64,000 nt of DNA from Porifericola rhodea (GTDB lineage: Bacteria > Bacteroidota > Bacteroidia > Cytophagales > Cyclobacteriaceae). The stretch lies in contig NZ_CP119421.1 of the NCBI RefSeq assembly GCF_030506305.1, positions 2,992,501-3,056,500 on the forward strand, read 5' to 3'. The translations under genes were made by a program, and so were the position numbers. Below, piece after piece: positions 37,234 through 46,474 of the stretch. Position 1 is the first letter of the stretch; every line of letters starts with the position of its first letter. The notes beneath the pieces are model-generated. The model worked only from the letters and a program-made list of their open reading frames with translations. It was not told the DNA's origin and did no database searches.

Positions 37234-40200
37234 ATGGAAGTACCCTCATTCATGGAAGACCATATTTCGCAGCTTCCCGCACTGAAGCTGCTCATGAATA
37301 TGGGGTGGAAATATCTCTCACCAGAACAGGCTTTAGAGGCTAGGGGAGGGAGAACTTCTAATGTATTGCTGGAAGGTATTCTGAAGGATCAGCTGCAAGC
37401 CATCAACAAGATAGAATATAAAGGAAAAGAATTTCCGTTCTCAGAGTCTAATGTAAATAGTGCCATTCTTTCCATACGAGATCTGCCACTACAGGATGGT
37501 TTCATGGCTGCTAATAAAGCTTTTTACGAATTGATTACTTTGGGCAGGAGCTTTGAGCAGTCTGTGCTGGGAGATAAAAAGAGCTTTTCATTTCAATATG
37601 TTGACTGGAAATATCCAGAAAACAATGTCTTTCATGTGACGGAAGAATTCAGCGTGTTAAGGTCTGGAAGCAATGAGCATTACCGACCTGATATTGTACT
37701 ATTTATCAATGGTATTCCTATGGTGATCATTGAGTGTAAAAGTCCGAAGATCAAAGATCCTATAGATAAGGCCATTGAGCAACACTTAAGAAATCAACAG
37801 GAAGATGGTATACGCTCACTTTATCAATACTCCAATATAGTAGTTGGAATAGCAACCAACCAAGCCAAGTATGCCACTACAGCTACTTCTAAGGAGTTTT
37901 GGAGCTTCTGGAAAGAGTTGTTCAAAACTAAGTTGGAAGAGGTTGCATGGTTGGATGAACTTCAAGCCATAAAAAACCAACCATTACCCACCAATGAAAG
38001 GACCGTACTCTTTCAGGAAAAGTACAAGAATGTTTGGGCTTACTTTAGTAAACTTGAGAAAGCAACCCAGTCAGTCACAGAGCAGGATAAATTGCTATTT
38101 AGCTTTTGTAAACCAAGACGACTCTTTGACCTCTTCTTTAATTTTATCCTGTTTGACGATGGAGCAAAAAAGATAACCCGGTATCAGCAATACTTTGCCG
38201 TACATAATACGCTGAAAAAAATAGCAAAGAAAAACAGTAGGGGTATGAGAAGGGGAGGAGTGATCTGGCATACACAGGGGAGCGGAAAATCATTAACAAT
38301 GGTTATGCTGGCTCAACTCATAGCAACTCATCCTGATATTAAGAACCCAAAGATTGTATTGGTAACTGATCGAATTGATTTGGATGATCAGATTACGGAA
38401 ATATTCAAGAAATGCCAGATTCCGGTAGAAAACGCTCAAACTGGAAAACACCTAGTGGAATTACTATCCAGTAAAGGTGATACAGTTATTACCACATTAA
38501 TCCATAAGTTTGAAGCAGCAGTCAATCAGGCAAAAGAGGGTTTTGACTCCCCCGACATCTTTGTTTTAGTAGATGAAGGACACAGAAGCCAATATGGGAC
38601 CTTCAATATCAAGATGCAGAAAGTCTTTCCTAATGGATGCTTTATAGCGTTTACAGGTACTCCATTGATGAAGAAGGAGAAAAGCACTGCTAATAAGTTT
38701 GGAGGATTGATTGATGTTTATTCTATTACAGATGCAGTAGAAGATGGTGCAGTTGTTCCCTTACTTTATGAAGGAAGACACAATCTGATAGAAGTTAATG
38801 AAAAGCCACTAGACAATTACTTTGACCGTATCTCCGAACCACTTACCTCTTATGGGAAAGCGGCTTTGAAGCGAAAGTTTAGTTCTACCAATCAACTCAA
38901 CAAAGCAGATCAAATCATTTATGCCAGAGCCTGGGATATTTCAGACCACTATGAACAAAATGTACAGGATATTTATTTCGGAAGCTTGAAAGCTAAGGGA
39001 CAGTTGGTAGCCCCAAATAAAACTACTGCAATAAGATACAGGGAGTATCTGAAGGAGATAGGCAGAATAAGCAGCGAGGTGCTTATCTCACCACCAGATG
39101 TAAGAGAAAATCATGAGGATGCTTTTGAAGAAAGTGATGATCTGATCTTGAAGTTTTGGAAAGCCATGATAGACAAATATGGTAATGCTGAGAACTATGA
39201 AAAGTCATTGATTAGCTCTTTCAAAAAGCAAGACCACCCAGAAATCATCATTGTAGTAGATAAACTGCTCACTGGATTTGATGCTCCAAATAACTATGTC
39301 CTATATCTTACTCGCCAGTTAAAAGAACACACCCTACTTCAGGCCATTGCCAGAGTAAATAGATTAGCACCAGGAAAAGAGTATGGGTTAATCATAGATT
39401 ACTATGGTAATCTTGAAAATCTTGATACTGCTTTAGAAACCTATTCCGGTAGCGACCAATTTGATGCTGCCGATCTGGAAGATACTTTATCTAATATTAA
39501 TGAAGAAATCAAGAAGTTACCGCAGGTACATTCTGAAGTCTGGGATATATTTAAAGAGATCAAAAATAAGTATGACGAAGAAGCTTATGAGGAATTATTA
39601 CGAGATGAAGCCATACGACATACTTTTTATGAAAAAGTATCAGCCTTTGCCAGATTGTTAAAATTGGCACTATCTAGCTTTGAGTTTATAAGTAAGATCC
39701 CTGAAAAACAAATCAATAAGTATAGGCAAGATGCTAAGTTCTTTCTTGGGTTAAGGATATCTGTAAAACGAAGGTATTTTGATGATGTAGAGTACAGAGA
39801 ATACGAACCACAGGTACAAAAGCTGATTGACAAGCATATTACCACAGAAGGAGAGGTGCTGCGAATTACAGAGCTGGTAAATATTTTTGATAAAGAGCAA
39901 AGAGAACAGGAAGTCGAGAAGATAAGCAGTAAGGCTGCAAAAGCAGATCATATAGCCAGCCGGACTATAAAGGCAATCAATGTCAAGATGGATGAAGACC
40001 CTGTTTACTATAAAAAGCTGTCACGACTTATCAGAGATACCATAGAGGATTATCACCAACACAGGATATCTGAAGTAGAATATCTTAAAAAGGCTAAGGA
40101 TATAGAGGATCAATTTCATAGTGGGAGACAAAATGATTTGCCTGAAAACCTAGAAGGTAAAGAGGTAGGTATTGCTATTTACAACCTCATTAATGAAATA

Positions 40201-40473
40201 TTTAAGGATCATGTAAAGGAGGAGAATGGAAGTGCTAACATTGCTGCAATTATGGCAGAAGGAATAGAGGAGATTATTAAAGCTATAGTATTTGAGAATG
40301 GTAAACCCATTATTGACTGGGTCAACAAATCTGATGTGGAAGGTAGGATCAGAATAGAGATTGATGATTATTTATTTGATCAAAAAGCTCAACGAGATTT
40401 AGACTTACCCCTTGACTTAATCGACCAGTTAGTAGAAGAAGGAATTAAAGTAGCTAAGCTAAAGTATGTCTGA
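37234..40473 (+). CDS. hsdR: Type I restriction endonuclease subunit HsdR
   Basis: 1079 residues. The N-terminal PD-(D/E)xK nuclease is near residues 150-170 (RPDIVLFINGIPMVIIECKSP). The two RecA-like translocase domains have Walker A in HTQGSGKSLTMVMLAQ and the DExx motif in ILVDEGHRSQYG. SF2 motifs (TGTPL, and TGFDAPNNYVLYL with ARVNRLAPGKEYG) follow. It moves DNA and cuts unmodified DNA. It overlaps the next gene by 8 bases. Confidence 0.95.
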   Translation: MEVPSFMEDHISQLPALKLLMNMGWKYLSPEQALEARGGRTSNVLLEGILKDQLQAINKIEYKGKEFPFSESNVNSAILSIRDLPLQDGFMAANKAFYELITLGRSFEQSVLGDKKSFSFQYVDWKYPENNVFHVTEEFSVLRSGSNEHYRPDIVLFINGIPMVIIECKSPKIKDPIDKAIEQHLRNQQEDGIRSLYQYSNIVVGIATNQAKYATTATSKEFWSFWKELFKTKLEEVAWLDELQAIKNQPLPTNERTVLFQEKYKNVWAYFSKLEKATQSVTEQDKLLFSFCKPRRLFDLFFNFILFDDGAKKITRYQQYFAVHNTLKKIAKKNSRGMRRGGVIWHTQGSGKSLTMVMLAQLIATHPDIKNPKIVLVTDRIDLDDQITEIFKKCQIPVENAQTGKHLVELLSSKGDTVITTLIHKFEAAVNQAKEGFDSPDIFVLVDEGHRSQYGTFNIKMQKVFPNGCFIAFTGTPLMKKEKSTANKFGGLIDVYSITDAVEDGAVVPLLYEGRHNLIEVNEKPLDNYFDRISEPLTSYGKAALKRKFSSTNQLNKADQIIYARAWDISDHYEQNVQDIYFGSLKAKGQLVAPNKTTAIRYREYLKEIGRISSEVLISPPDVRENHEDAFEESDDLILKFWKAMIDKYGNAENYEKSLISSFKKQDHPEIIIVVDKLLTGFDAPNNYVLYLTRQLKEHTLLQAIARVNRLAPGKEYGLIIDYYGNLENLDTALETYSGSDQFDAADLEDTLSNINEEIKKLPQVHSEVWDIFKEIKNKYDEEAYEELLRDEAIRHTFYEKVSAFARLLKLALSSFEFISKIPEKQINKYRQDAKFFLGLRISVKRRYFDDVEYREYEPQVQKLIDKHITTEGEVLRITELVNIFDKEQREQEVEKISSKAAKADHIASRTIKAINVKMDEDPVYYKKLSRLIRDTIEDYHQHRISEVEYLKKAKDIEDQFHSGRQNDLPENLEGKEVGIAIYNLINEIFKDHVKEENGSANIAAIMAEGIEEIIKAIVFENGKPIIDWVNKSDVEGRIRIEIDDYLFDQKAQRDLDLPLDLIDQLVEEGIKVAKLKYV

Positions 40474-41179
40474 TATCAAGATTGAGAGAGTATTTCCATT
40501 TGGCTCTAGAGAAATTAATTATGAGTTGTATTATCAAGATAGAAAAACGCTGGGTATCAAAGTCTACCCAGATTGTAAAGTTAGGGTAACTGCTCCCAAA
40601 AATACATCCGACGATCAACTGCTGAAAAAGCTAAAGGAAAAAGCTCCCTGGATCATAAAGCAGCAAAATGAATTTTTGTCATATCACCCACTTACTCCTC
40701 CCAGGCAGTATGTCAATGGTGAAACCCATCTTTACTTAGGAAGGCGATACAAGTTGAAAGTTGAGCCCTCAAATAATAACGAAGTAAAGCTATATGGAGG
40801 CCGTTTAGTAGTATTTAAAAAAGACAATTATACAGTTGAAAGCCTTTTGAATCAGTGGTATAGACAAAAAGCAAAACATATTTTCCAGGAAACATTAATA
40901 AATGTGCTTCCCCTTTTTCACCATTATCAGATTAATGAACCAGAGCTACACATCAAAAACATGCCTACTCGGTGGGGGAGCTGTACCCCACATGGGAAAG
41001 TGATACTAAATCCTGAGCTCATAAAAGCTCCAAAAGGAAGTATTGAATATGTCATCATTCATGAGCTTTGTCATCTCGTACACCACAACCACACCAAAGT
41101 CTTTTATGCCCTACAGGAGAAAATGATGCCTGATTGGAAAAAGTGGAAGGAAAGGTTGGAATTTATCCTCAATTCTTAG
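40466..41179 (+). CDS. YgjP-like M48-type metallopeptidase (DUF45)
   Basis: 237 residues. The zinc site HELCHLVHHNH fits the HExxH pattern near residue 196, preceded by the family signature RWGSCTPHGKVILNPELI. This family is regularly found next to hsdR in type I restriction operons and may act on the complex or on stalled products, though its role is not established. It ends the defence operon, followed by an AT-rich hairpin. Confidence 0.88.
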   Translation: MSDIKIERVFPFGSREINYELYYQDRKTLGIKVYPDCKVRVTAPKNTSDDQLLKKLKEKAPWIIKQQNEFLSYHPLTPPRQYVNGETHLYLGRRYKLKVEPSNNNEVKLYGGRLVVFKKDNYTVESLLNQWYRQKAKHIFQETLINVLPLFHHYQINEPELHIKNMPTRWGSCTPHGKVILNPELIKAPKGSIEYVIIHELCHLVHHNHTKVFYALQEKMMPDWKKWKERLEFILNS

Positions 41180-41272
41180 TTTGTAATAGGTAGCGTGAGG
41201 TCGGTAGTTTTTCACTGTAAAAATAAATTTATCAAAAAATCACTCATTAATGCTTTTTTTTAATAAAAATAA

Positions 41273-41300
41273 TTTACTAATTTTTATTAAAATTAGTAAA
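41273..41300. terminator. AT-rich inverted repeat after the defence operon
   Basis: TTTACTAATTTT and AAAATTAGTAAA are perfect 12-base arms with loop TATT. It is AT-only apart from one C and one G, so it is a weak terminator at best. An operator or recombination site is an alternative. Confidence 0.45.
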
Positions 41301-41442
41301 TAATCATAAGTTTGTTGAGTGTTAATACTTTATATTGTTTTTTGCAATTTTTTACAGTGATTCAACTTAGCTTTTCTATCGTCCACTTGCACAAATTGGT
41401 GATTTCTCAAATAGTTAATTAACAACCTAATCATCATTACTA

Positions 41443-41679
41443 ATGTCAGTAGCAGTATATTTTGAAAGGATACAAAGGTTAGATGAGCTTATTTCTAAAA
41501 AGGCTAAAGGAACACCTCAAGAGCTGGCTTCAAAAATTGGTATTTCTAAAAGAATGTTACATGAATATTTATTAGTTATGAAAGATATGGGCGCTAGCAT
41601 CCAGTATTGTAGATATTCGCAAAGTTACATATACTCAGATAATATGAAGTTGGAAATAAAATTTAGAAAAAATAATTGA
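41443..41679 (+). CDS. Small helix-turn-helix protein
   Basis: 78 residues with a winged-helix HTH_11-like region: QRLDELISKKAKGTPQELASKIGISKRMLHEYLLVMKDMGASIQY. Such short proteins often sit at the head of Bacteroidota peptide-export loci. It is the first gene of the peptide region and a plausible regulator, with no direct evidence. Confidence 0.7.
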   Translation: MSVAVYFERIQRLDELISKKAKGTPQELASKIGISKRMLHEYLLVMKDMGASIQYCRYSQSYIYSDNMKLEIKFRKNN

Positions 41680-41771
41680 GTGCAATCTCATTTCATCAAG
41701 GTATGTTTAATTGCATTTATAAAGGCAGAGGGGAGGTTTTAAGAGAAAATTTATAACCTAACTACTTTACA

Positions 41772-43370
41772 ATGGATGTCTCTCTAAAAAACAACCCATC
41801 CGAAGCAGTAGAAGTACTGCTGAAAAGTTTGCAAGCAAAATTTACTGATTATTCTATCAATAGTCTAAAGCAGCATCCCGATTATCCTAGCTTACTTTCT
41901 ATCAATCATACTCTCAACCAGCTTCAGATAGACAATTTAGCGATTAGAGCCACTTATGAGCAGTTGCAAAACAAATTTCCCAAACCTTTGCTGGTGCATA
42001 CCCGGGATGAAGGAGGGACTTATAGGGTAATTGCTCAGCTTGATGAAGAGCAGGTTACTTTTGTAGACCGCAAAGGAAAACAGCGATCTCAATCCAAAAC
42101 CGATTTTCTAAAATCGTGGAGCGGCATAGCCGTATTAGTGGATGAAGAAACGAAGGGTGAAGAAAGGGGTTATGCTCTCAACAAAATAAAAGCATTGCTT
42201 AATAAAGCAGTTTTGCCCCTCCTGATGTTTAGTCTGGCCCTGCTGATGGTATATATCATATCTTATACTGATAATCTCCTATCTACTTTTGATTATCTAT
42301 TTCTATTGACCAAAACATTAGGGATTGCTGCTACCATTCCTTTGATCATCCGTCTGCTGGACAAAAACAATCCTTTTGTCAAAAAACTCTGCCATTCCGG
42401 TAAAGCGGGTGGCAAATCCAATTGCGCCAGAGTACTGGATTCCCCGACAGCGCACTTGCTGGAGCTTTTTGCCTGGAGTGAAATCGGTTTTGTCTATTTT
42501 ACCAGCCTGTTCCTGTACGTGCTATTGTTTCCATCCCATTTACTTGTTTTAATAGCTGGATTGGCGGTATTGGCAGCACCTTATACTTTTTATTCTGTTT
42601 ATTATCAATGGAAAGTAGCCCGGCAGTGGTGCCGTTTGTGCTTGGCAGTGCAAGGAGTAATTTTGTTGGAATTGATCCTTGCTATACTTTATTTCAATAC
42701 GTATTCTTTCACCGCGCTCAGCTTGGCGGGTATTGCTTCCCTGCTATTGGTTTCTGCAATAGTCGTCTCTACATATAGTTTGCTAAAACCAATACTTACT
42801 GAAATAAAAAGCAATCAAACACAAATCCAGCGGCTCAAAAAAATAAAGTATAAGCCTGAAGTTTTTCAACTACTGCTCAGTCAAAATCCGGCGATGGATA
42901 CTTCGGAAATAAACGCTATACAGTTAGGTAATCCTGAAAGTAAGCACAAAATCACCATCATTAGCAATCCTACTTGTGGGCCCTGTGTTAAGATGCATCA
43001 CCGGCTGTTTGAGCTTTTGAAAACTAAAGAAAACATAAACCTGCAGGAAATATTCCTGACCTCCGAAGACGAAAACAGTCCAGCTTATCAAATAGCCAAA
43101 GCTATGCTTAAGCTATATCAAACAAAGGACATTGAGATAGTCAAAGAGGCGATAGCTTCCTACTATAGGTACGAGAAAGCTGATTATAAAAAATGGCTGG
43201 AACAGTATGCTTCTGACAAAACAGGGCATATTGAGATAAAACAAATATTAAAGCAGCATATCGCGTGGTGCCGTGAAAGAAAAATATCGGCTACCCCGAC
43301 TATGCTTTACAACGGCTACGAACTGCCTAAGGAATATACGATTGAAGATTTAGATTATTTGATGGATTAA
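41772..43370 (+). CDS. C39-like, VKOR and DsbA-like fusion, probable disulfide-forming enzyme
   Basis: 532 residues in three parts. Residues 1-120 resemble a C39 peptidase fold but lack the catalytic Cys at the expected place (HPDYPSLLSINHTLNQL), so the domain is probably inactive. Residues about 140-330 are a multi-pass VKOR domain with CRLC in ARQWCRLCLAVQG and an upstream CHSGK...NCARVL pair. Residues 380-530 are a thioredoxin/DsbA-like domain with CGPC (NPTCGPCVKMH). Together they should oxidise exported proteins. The cysteine-rich precursors downstream are obvious candidate substrates. Confidence 0.85.
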   Translation: MDVSLKNNPSEAVEVLLKSLQAKFTDYSINSLKQHPDYPSLLSINHTLNQLQIDNLAIRATYEQLQNKFPKPLLVHTRDEGGTYRVIAQLDEEQVTFVDRKGKQRSQSKTDFLKSWSGIAVLVDEETKGEERGYALNKIKALLNKAVLPLLMFSLALLMVYIISYTDNLLSTFDYLFLLTKTLGIAATIPLIIRLLDKNNPFVKKLCHSGKAGGKSNCARVLDSPTAHLLELFAWSEIGFVYFTSLFLYVLLFPSHLLVLIAGLAVLAAPYTFYSVYYQWKVARQWCRLCLAVQGVILLELILAILYFNTYSFTALSLAGIASLLLVSAIVVSTYSLLKPILTEIKSNQTQIQRLKKIKYKPEVFQLLLSQNPAMDTSEINAIQLGNPESKHKITIISNPTCGPCVKMHHRLFELLKTKENINLQEIFLTSEDENSPAYQIAKAMLKLYQTKDIEIVKEAIASYYRYEKADYKKWLEQYASDKTGHIEIKQILKQHIAWCRERKISATPTMLYNGYELPKEYTIEDLDYLMD

Positions 43371-43393
43371 CCCCATTATTATCATTTACATAA

Positions 43394-44032
43394 ATGGACT
43401 CCGAAAATATGGCAAAGCTAAAAGGTAAAATATTTCATAAGGTAGTATTTACTTGTATGTTGATTATTGGTTTTCATTTGATTTATGCTCAAGAATATAG
43501 AGTTAGTATAATACCCGTAGGAGAAGTAAAACAGATGCATCTTGAAATTGTGAAGTCTGCTATAGAGGAATTTTACAAGGTTGAAGCTTATATAGAAAAA
43601 CCGATAGAAATAAAGAATGAATTCATTACAAAGTTTGATACCATTCTGGATGCCAATCCTATCAATCAGTATATCATTGATCAATTTGATACAACTAATG
43701 TGAAATTTATCGGCGTAACAGACTGGTGTTTAATAATCGGAAATAGAATGGTTATGCCAATCAGGGGATATGCTATAGACTTAGGCGGGAGTAGTGCTAC
43801 ACTATCCTCTTATAAAGTTCTGGCGGAAGTGAAAAATGAAAAAGAGCACACTTTCGAGTTCATGTTCAGCAAAGTTGCAAATCATGAGTTAGGGCATTTA
43901 TTAGGTTTGCCGCATTGTAGTAATGAAAAGTGTCTGTTAACATTTGGAAATAACTTTCTCCAATCTGAAAATAAACTTTGTCAAAGTTGTATGCATGAGA
44001 TTGACGCTGAATTTGTGAAAACTCATCAATAA
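43394..44032 (+). CDS. Secreted archaemetzincin-like zinc metalloprotease
   Basis: 212 residues with a signal (KVVFTCMLIIGFHLIYAQ). The start may be ATG 43394 or 43409. The zinc site HELGHLLGLPHC and the later cysteines SNEKC, then KLCQSC, follow the archaemetzincin pattern HExxHxxGxxxC-C-CxxC, though the usual Met after the second Cys reads Leu. Archaemetzincins are mostly cytosolic or of unknown role, so an exported one next to precursor peptides is unusual. It could process or inactivate the peptides. Confidence 0.7.
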   Translation: MDSENMAKLKGKIFHKVVFTCMLIIGFHLIYAQEYRVSIIPVGEVKQMHLEIVKSAIEEFYKVEAYIEKPIEIKNEFITKFDTILDANPINQYIIDQFDTTNVKFIGVTDWCLIIGNRMVMPIRGYAIDLGGSSATLSSYKVLAEVKNEKEHTFEFMFSKVANHELGHLLGLPHCSNEKCLLTFGNNFLQSENKLCQSCMHEIDAEFVKTHQ

Positions 44033-44076
44033 ATCTTTATTAAAGACATAAGAATTTAGCAAGATTATTTGATTAA

Positions 44077-44119
44077 AGGCGTTACCCGAAAAGCCTCAAA
44101 CAGAGTAGGAGCACAACTA
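44077..44119 (+). promoter_or_regulatory. Conserved leader element 1
   Basis: AGGC, a 12-base loop containing CCCGAAAA, then GCCT, followed by AGAGTAGGAGCACAACT. The same element precedes all four precursor genes, here 13 bases before the leader ATG. The AGGY-GCCT stem varies C/U while keeping pairing. The role is unknown. Confidence 0.7.
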
Positions 44120-44132
44120 AATTTACAAAGCT

Positions 44133-44365
44133 ATGAAAAAGAAGTTTATGAATTTTTAGAAAAGCTCTCTCGGAATGAAATGCGGACAATTACTGGGGGG
44201 TATAGTGATTATGAAACATGTGTAATAGAGTGTGGAGGAAATATTACAACCAGTTGCTGGTACGATTGCCAGCATTTGTTTGGCTCTCAGTATAGTAGTT
44301 GTATGAGTAACTGCCAGTCTGGTTCCGATACCTGGTGCGAAAATTATTGTGCTCAAGGAACATGA
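44133..44365 (+). pseudogene. GG-leader precursor 1, leader frameshifted
   Basis: From ATG 44133 the leader MKKKFMNF hits TAG at 44157-44159, one T short in a run of five. The paralogue at 44526 has six T. Adding one T gives MKKKFMNFLEKLSRNEMRTITGG followed by a core of about 54 residues with eight cysteines that starts YSDYETC. A frame also opens from a TTG at 44069 through the conserved leader element. It may be a lesion, a sequencing error or a site of slippage on the T run. Confidence 0.75.
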
Positions 44366-44469
44366 AACTATTATCAAGACAACAAGATTGCTTCCTATGT
44401 TTCTTACAGAGTATAAGGAGTATCTATAAGGAAAATTTAACTTAGATAAAAGATAAAGTTGCGCAATCC

Positions 44470-44510
44470 AGGCGGTACCTGAAAAGCCTAAGATAGAGTA
44501 GGGATACAAT
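44470..44510 (+). promoter_or_regulatory. Conserved leader element 2
   Basis: AGGC-(GGTACCTGAAAA)-GCCT followed by AGAGTAGGGATACAAT, 16 bases before the precursor 2 start. This is the most diverged of the four copies. Confidence 0.65.
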
Positions 44511-44525
44511 TTAAATCTTATAATC

Positions 44526-44732
44526 ATGAAAAAGAAATTCATGAATTTTTTGGAAACATTGTCTCGGGATGAGATGAGAAAAATTACTGGAGGGTACGGA
44601 GACAACTGTCAAACCTGTTATGATTCAGCCCCTCAAGCATGTTCAATCAGTTGTGATGGTGGAGCAACTTGTAATGTACAAGAGTGTATTAGTAACCAAG
44701 AAGCTGAATGTGATAGAGTTTTAGGGTGTTAA
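44526..44732 (+). CDS. GG-leader precursor 2, cysteine-rich
   Basis: 68 residues. The leader MKKKFMNFLETLSRDEMRKITGG ends in a double-glycine site for the C39 exporter. The predicted core begins YGDNCQTCYDS and has eight cysteines in about 45 residues. The high cysteine content and the nearby VKOR/DsbA fusion suggest a disulfide-bonded secreted peptide. No lanthionine or other RiPP maturase is present. Its activity is unknown. Confidence 0.85.
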   Translation: MKKKFMNFLETLSRDEMRKITGGYGDNCQTCYDSAPQACSISCDGGATCNVQECISNQEAECDRVLGC

Positions 44733-44740
44733 ATTTAGTA

Positions 44741-44775
44741 AAATGTGATCAGATTAAAATAACCTGATCACATTT
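44741..44775 (+). terminator. Hairpin terminator after precursor 2
   Basis: AAATGTGATCAG and CTGATCACATTT form a 12-base stem around an 11-base loop, with T-rich sequence after it. Confidence 0.75.
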
Positions 44776-44791
44776 CTTTAATAAATCCAGC

Positions 44792-45559
44792 ATGTTTAAA
44801 ATTATTTTCTCTCTACTATTCGTTTTTACTTTTTCCTTGGCCCAAGCACAGAGATCGGAATTAGATTCTATAGTCAAACTTCATTTTGATAAGGTGGGTA
44901 GTATAGATAAATGGAAAAGCCTCAAAACATATTATCTACAACAATCAAGGTTTTTTGCACCGATACATCGCTCACCTGATGAGCGATCTTTAGGTGATAT
45001 ATCATCTGGGTATAAAAAAACCTACCATAAAAATCCAAATTTTGACCGCACAGAATTCTATGAAGATGATGGTACGCTTAGCAGTACTCATATCTTCACT
45101 AACAAAGAAGCTAAACGTTTTATCTATAGCCATATGGAAGAACGAATATATCCTGAAGAAGTACGTAAGGCAATATTAATTACTCGTTCACTTCATAGAC
45201 TAGGACCAACATTAAGATTGTTAAAGGCTTACGAAGAGAAAAAAATCAAGTACAATGGTCTTGTAGATGCATATGGTAAGCCATGTCATATGTTCATTCT
45301 CTCAGATGAAGAAAACCCATATTCCAATGGTGATTTTATAGTATATATTGATACTACGACTAATTTAATACACGCCACAGCGATAACTTCACCATTCACA
45401 ACAAAGCATAAATTATATACAGATTACCAAGAAGTAGATGGATTAATGATACCTTATAAAAACTCTTCATATGATAAAGGGATATTATTTGAAGAATATG
45501 TCATTCAGGAGGTTAAAATCAATGTCAAGATGAATGATTATCTCTTTAAAGTGTGGTAA
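44792..45559 (+). CDS. Secreted hypothetical protein, LolA-like
   Basis: 255 residues with signal MFKIIFSLLFVFTFSLAQAQ. The mature part, with many aromatic and charged residues (WKSLKTYYLQQSRFF, KHKLYTDYQEVDGLMIPYKN), resembles the outer-membrane lipoprotein-sorting (LolA-like) proteins of Bacteroidota, which bind lipids or lipoproteins. It sits between precursor 2 and the glycosyltransferase. Immunity is an alternative, but nothing shows it. Confidence 0.55.
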   Translation: MFKIIFSLLFVFTFSLAQAQRSELDSIVKLHFDKVGSIDKWKSLKTYYLQQSRFFAPIHRSPDERSLGDISSGYKKTYHKNPNFDRTEFYEDDGTLSSTHIFTNKEAKRFIYSHMEERIYPEEVRKAILITRSLHRLGPTLRLLKAYEEKKIKYNGLVDAYGKPCHMFILSDEENPYSNGDFIVYIDTTTNLIHATAITSPFTTKHKLYTDYQEVDGLMIPYKNSSYDKGILFEEYVIQEVKINVKMNDYLFKVW

Positions 45560-45619
45560 ACTAGAAAACAGTTTTGTTCATTTTCCATTGAAGTTATCGC
45601 TCTCGTTATATTTGATTTT

Positions 45620-46459
45620 ATGGACTTAATACCAGAGTATTTCATAAAAAGTAAATGTTGTAAATTAGATCAGAATACTGATGTTACAGTAATATTGACT
45701 GTATGGAAACGAAATAATGTAAAAGAGCAAATTAACGCTTTACTTCATCAATCTGTATTACCTTCTCATATCTGGATTTATCAATGCGGTAGTTATGTGA
45801 ATTTAGCCAATTGTCTAAAGAAATACCCCTTCATTGAATGGATTAAGTCTTCAGTAAATCTAAAATACTTTGGCCGACATACTTTAGCCAAACACGCTGA
45901 GACAAAATATACCTGGATTCTGGATGATGATATCATTCCAGCCAAATTTTGGATAGAAAACTGTATAAAAACATGTGAGGCAAAGAATGCTATTGTCTGT
46001 AGAAGTGGTAGAATTATTCCTCCTAATGATTTTTTTCCAGGAGTAGTCAAAGGCCAAAACTATCTTGAACAGTATTTTATAGGCGACGGTAAGTTAGCAA
46101 ATGGTATAAATATTTGTGAAGAGGATACAATTGTAGATTATGGATGTAGTAGTTTCTTTTTTAAAACGGAATGGGAGCAACATTTTTGGAGCATCTGGCC
46201 TCATACATTTCAAAATGGTGAGGACATGCACCTTTCGGCCAGCTGTAAAATACGTAACAATATTCCAACAATCGTACCTAAACAGACATCTAGAGAAAAC
46301 AGTGGAAATCTAAAACCCGCTTACAGTTTTGACAAACATGCCTCCTGGAAAAAAAGAGGGTTTAATGAGGAGAGGGGGGGCATCGTAAAGTATTTAATTA
46401 GTGAAATGGGTTGGAGACCTCTTTTATGGAAGAACTACTGTTATGATTCACATACCTAA
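45620..46459 (+). CDS. GT2-type glycosyltransferase
   Basis: 279 residues of GT-A fold: TDVTVILTVWKRN at the start, WILDDDIIPAKFW near residue 95 with the metal-binding Asp triad, and FQNGEDMHLSASCKIRNN further on. The sugar and acceptor are unknown. A decayed copy lies at 54440-55378, so the gene has been duplicated in the island. In a peptide-export locus it may glycosylate the precursors or a surface polymer. The acceptor is inference. Confidence 0.8.
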   Translation: MDLIPEYFIKSKCCKLDQNTDVTVILTVWKRNNVKEQINALLHQSVLPSHIWIYQCGSYVNLANCLKKYPFIEWIKSSVNLKYFGRHTLAKHAETKYTWILDDDIIPAKFWIENCIKTCEAKNAIVCRSGRIIPPNDFFPGVVKGQNYLEQYFIGDGKLANGINICEEDTIVDYGCSSFFFKTEWEQHFWSIWPHTFQNGEDMHLSASCKIRNNIPTIVPKQTSRENSGNLKPAYSFDKHASWKKRGFNEERGGIVKYLISEMGWRPLLWKNYCYDSHT

Positions 46460-46474
46460 ATCATTCATAATACT

